This document shows positions 37,456 to 38,500 of a DNA stretch of 38,500 nucleotides, piece by piece. Source of the DNA: Rhodobacterales bacterium. GTDB taxonomy: Bacteria; Pseudomonadota; Alphaproteobacteria; Rhodobacterales; Rhodobacteraceae. The notes beneath the pieces were generated by a model. That model saw only the letters and a list, made by a program, of their open reading frames with translations, was not told the origin of the DNA and ran no database searches. The stretch's first letter is position 1. The number at the start of each line of letters is the position of its first letter. Both the position numbers and the translations under genes were made by a program. The stretch spans positions 1 to 38,500 of the forward strand of contig JACXUX010000002.1 in NCBI GenBank assembly GCA_014763725.1. Direction: 5' to 3'.

Positions 37456-38307
37456 ATGCCCGACATCCTGCTTGCCCCCGAACTGACGATCCGCCTGACC
37501 GCCTTTCTGGGCGTGCTGGCGGCCATGGCCCTGTGGGAGGTCGCCGCCCCCCGTCGTCGGCAGGAAATCCCGCGCGTCCTGCGCTGGACCAACATTCTGG
37601 CGCTGGTGGTGGTCGATACCGCAATCCTGCGGCTGACCTTTCCGATCCTGGCGGTGGGTCTGGCCGTCCTGGGGCAGGAGCGCGGCTGGGGCCTGTTCAA
37701 CAACCTCGACGTGGTGCCCTGGGTCGCCATCGTCGTCTCGATGCTGCTGCTGGATCTGGTGATCTATCTGCAGAATGTGATGTTTCACGCGGTGCCGGGG
37801 CTGTGGCGGCTGCACCGGATGCACCATGCAGACCTTGAATTCGACGCCACCACGGGGCTGCGGTTCCATCCGGTCGCGATCGTGATCTCGATGGGTCTGA
37901 AGCTGGCCGTCGTCGCGGCCCTGGGCCCGTCGGCGGTGGCCGTGCTGCTGTTCGAGGTGATCCTGAACGCCACCGCGCTGTTCAACCACGCCAACATCGC
38001 CCTGCCGCAGCGGGTGGACCGGGTGCTGCGTCTGTTCGTCGTCACCCCCGACATGCACCGCGTGCACCATTCCGTCGACCCGCGCGAGACGAATTCCAAC
38101 TACGGCTTCAACCTGCCCTGGTGGGACAGGTTGCTGGGCACCCATGTCCCCCAGCCCGCCCGCGGCCATCAGGGGATGGAGATCGGCATCGAACAGTTCC
38201 GCACCCGCCGCGACCTGTGGCTGGACCGGATGCTGATCCAGCCCCTTCGCGGCCCGGCCTCGGGCCACGCGCTGGACCCGCGGATCCCCACGGACCGGCC
38301 CGACTGA
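37456..38307 (+). CDS. Fatty acid hydroxylase/sterol desaturase family membrane protein
   Basis: This integral-membrane di-iron protein has 283 residues. About four hydrophobic segments are visible (for example LTAFLGVLAAMALWEVA, ILALVVVDTAILRLTF, AIVVSMLLLDLVIYLQN). The histidine boxes are FHAVPGLWRLHRMHHAD (HRMHH), FNHANIAL and DMHRVHHSVDPRETNSNYG (HRVHH). The family hydroxylates or desaturates lipids; the substrate is unknown. ATG 37456 has GGGGG eight bases upstream; a GTG at 37429 would add nine residues. It is divergent from the ArsR-rhodanese gene, a pairing that suggests sulfur-stress or oxidative control of membrane lipid modification. Confidence 0.85.
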   Translation: MPDILLAPELTIRLTAFLGVLAAMALWEVAAPRRRQEIPRVLRWTNILALVVVDTAILRLTFPILAVGLAVLGQERGWGLFNNLDVVPWVAIVVSMLLLDLVIYLQNVMFHAVPGLWRLHRMHHADLEFDATTGLRFHPVAIVISMGLKLAVVAALGPSAVAVLLFEVILNATALFNHANIALPQRVDRVLRLFVVTPDMHRVHHSVDPRETNSNYGFNLPWWDRLLGTHVPQPARGHQGMEIGIEQFRTRRDLWLDRMLIQPLRGPASGHALDPRIPTDRPD

Positions 38308-38359
38308 CCGCCGCCGCGGGGCCGGTTCCCTGTCTTTCTGAGCAAGTCCTTGAGGGAAC

Positions 38360-38433
38360 TGGAGGCGGGTACCGGAATCGAACCGGTCTACACGGATTTG
38401 CAATCCGCTGCGTAACCTCTCCGCCAACCCGCC
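38360..38433 (-). tRNA. tRNA-Cys (anticodon GCA)
   Basis: On the minus strand, the sequence from 38433 begins GGCGGGT and ends ACCCGCC plus T plus an encoded CCA (38362-38360), giving a perfect 7-bp acceptor stem with a U discriminator as expected for tRNA-Cys. The anticodon arm is CGGAT-TGCAAAT-CCG type with a GCA anticodon, and the T arm is CCGG-TTCGATT-CCGG. No intron or unusual insertion is seen. Confidence 0.95.
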
Positions 38434-38500
38434 TTTATCGTGAGGTCGGTTGTGATTAGGCCATACGGTCGCCCGGCGCAAGGGGGCGGTTTCAGGCGCG

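Overview
The window is very GC-rich, densely packed with genes, and has a full phenylacetate (paa) catabolon, branched-chain-type ABC transporters, short intergenic gaps and frequent ATGA/TGATG start-stop overlaps. This points to an alphaproteobacterium of the Rhodobacterales, probably Paracoccus or a close relative. That placement is inferred from gene content and composition only. No stretch over 300 bases lacks a gene. I see no insertion sequence, prophage gene, CRISPR array or replication origin.

Region 1 (1-14.9 kb) is a sugar-catabolism regulon. On the left edge, a two-subunit dihydroxyacetone-kinase-type kinase (DhaK partial, DhaL) converges on a minus-strand operon. In transcription order that operon is a two-domain sugar ABC ATPase, permease, periplasmic binding protein, split transketolase (N and C halves), RuBisCO-like protein (RLP) and aldo/keto reductase. 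Divergent from it are an MtnK-like methylthioribose kinase and an MtnA-like methylthioribose-1-phosphate isomerase. Next come a SorC-type regulator (minus) and a divergent class II aldolase/short-chain dehydrogenase fusion. The two divergent promoter regions share the element CAATACT-N2-TTGACA, which suggests that the SorC protein controls all four transcription units. The MtnK + MtnA + aldolase/SDR + transketolase + RLP combination matches no single pathway I can name. It may degrade a 5-substituted or branched pentose. The minus-strand operon carries lesions: a frameshift and a nonsense codon in the ATPase, a frameshift and a lost C-terminus in the permease, and a frameshift in the transketolase C half that makes an apparent 706-residue transketolase-RLP fusion. 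Either the import arm is decaying or the sequence has clustered errors.

Region 2 (14.9-36.6 kb) is phenylacetate catabolism. A minus-strand operon holds paaN, a branched-chain-type binding protein, livH, livM, livG, livF and a fused enoyl-CoA hydratase/3-hydroxyacyl-CoA dehydrogenase. Divergent from it are paaG, paaI, paaK and a TetR regulator (paaR). A second minus-strand operon runs paaJ-paaA-paaB-paaC-paaD-paaE-(ferritin-like PF05138 protein)-paaZ-paaY, followed by a glutathione-transferase-like gene. paaX lies upstream of it. Together these convert phenylacetate to phenylacetyl-CoA (PaaK), epoxidise it (PaaABCE), isomerise it (PaaG), open the ring and oxidise the aldehyde (PaaZ), and beta-oxidise the product (fused hydratase/dehydrogenase plus thiolase). 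No separate paaF or paaH is present. Three copies of a palindrome, GACCG-N-YCGGTCGG, sit at the three paa promoter regions and are the likely PaaR operators.

Region 3 (36.7-38.5 kb) has an ArsR-rhodanese regulator divergent from a fatty acid hydroxylase/sterol desaturase family membrane protein, with an inverted repeat between them, and a tRNA-Cys gene on the minus strand.
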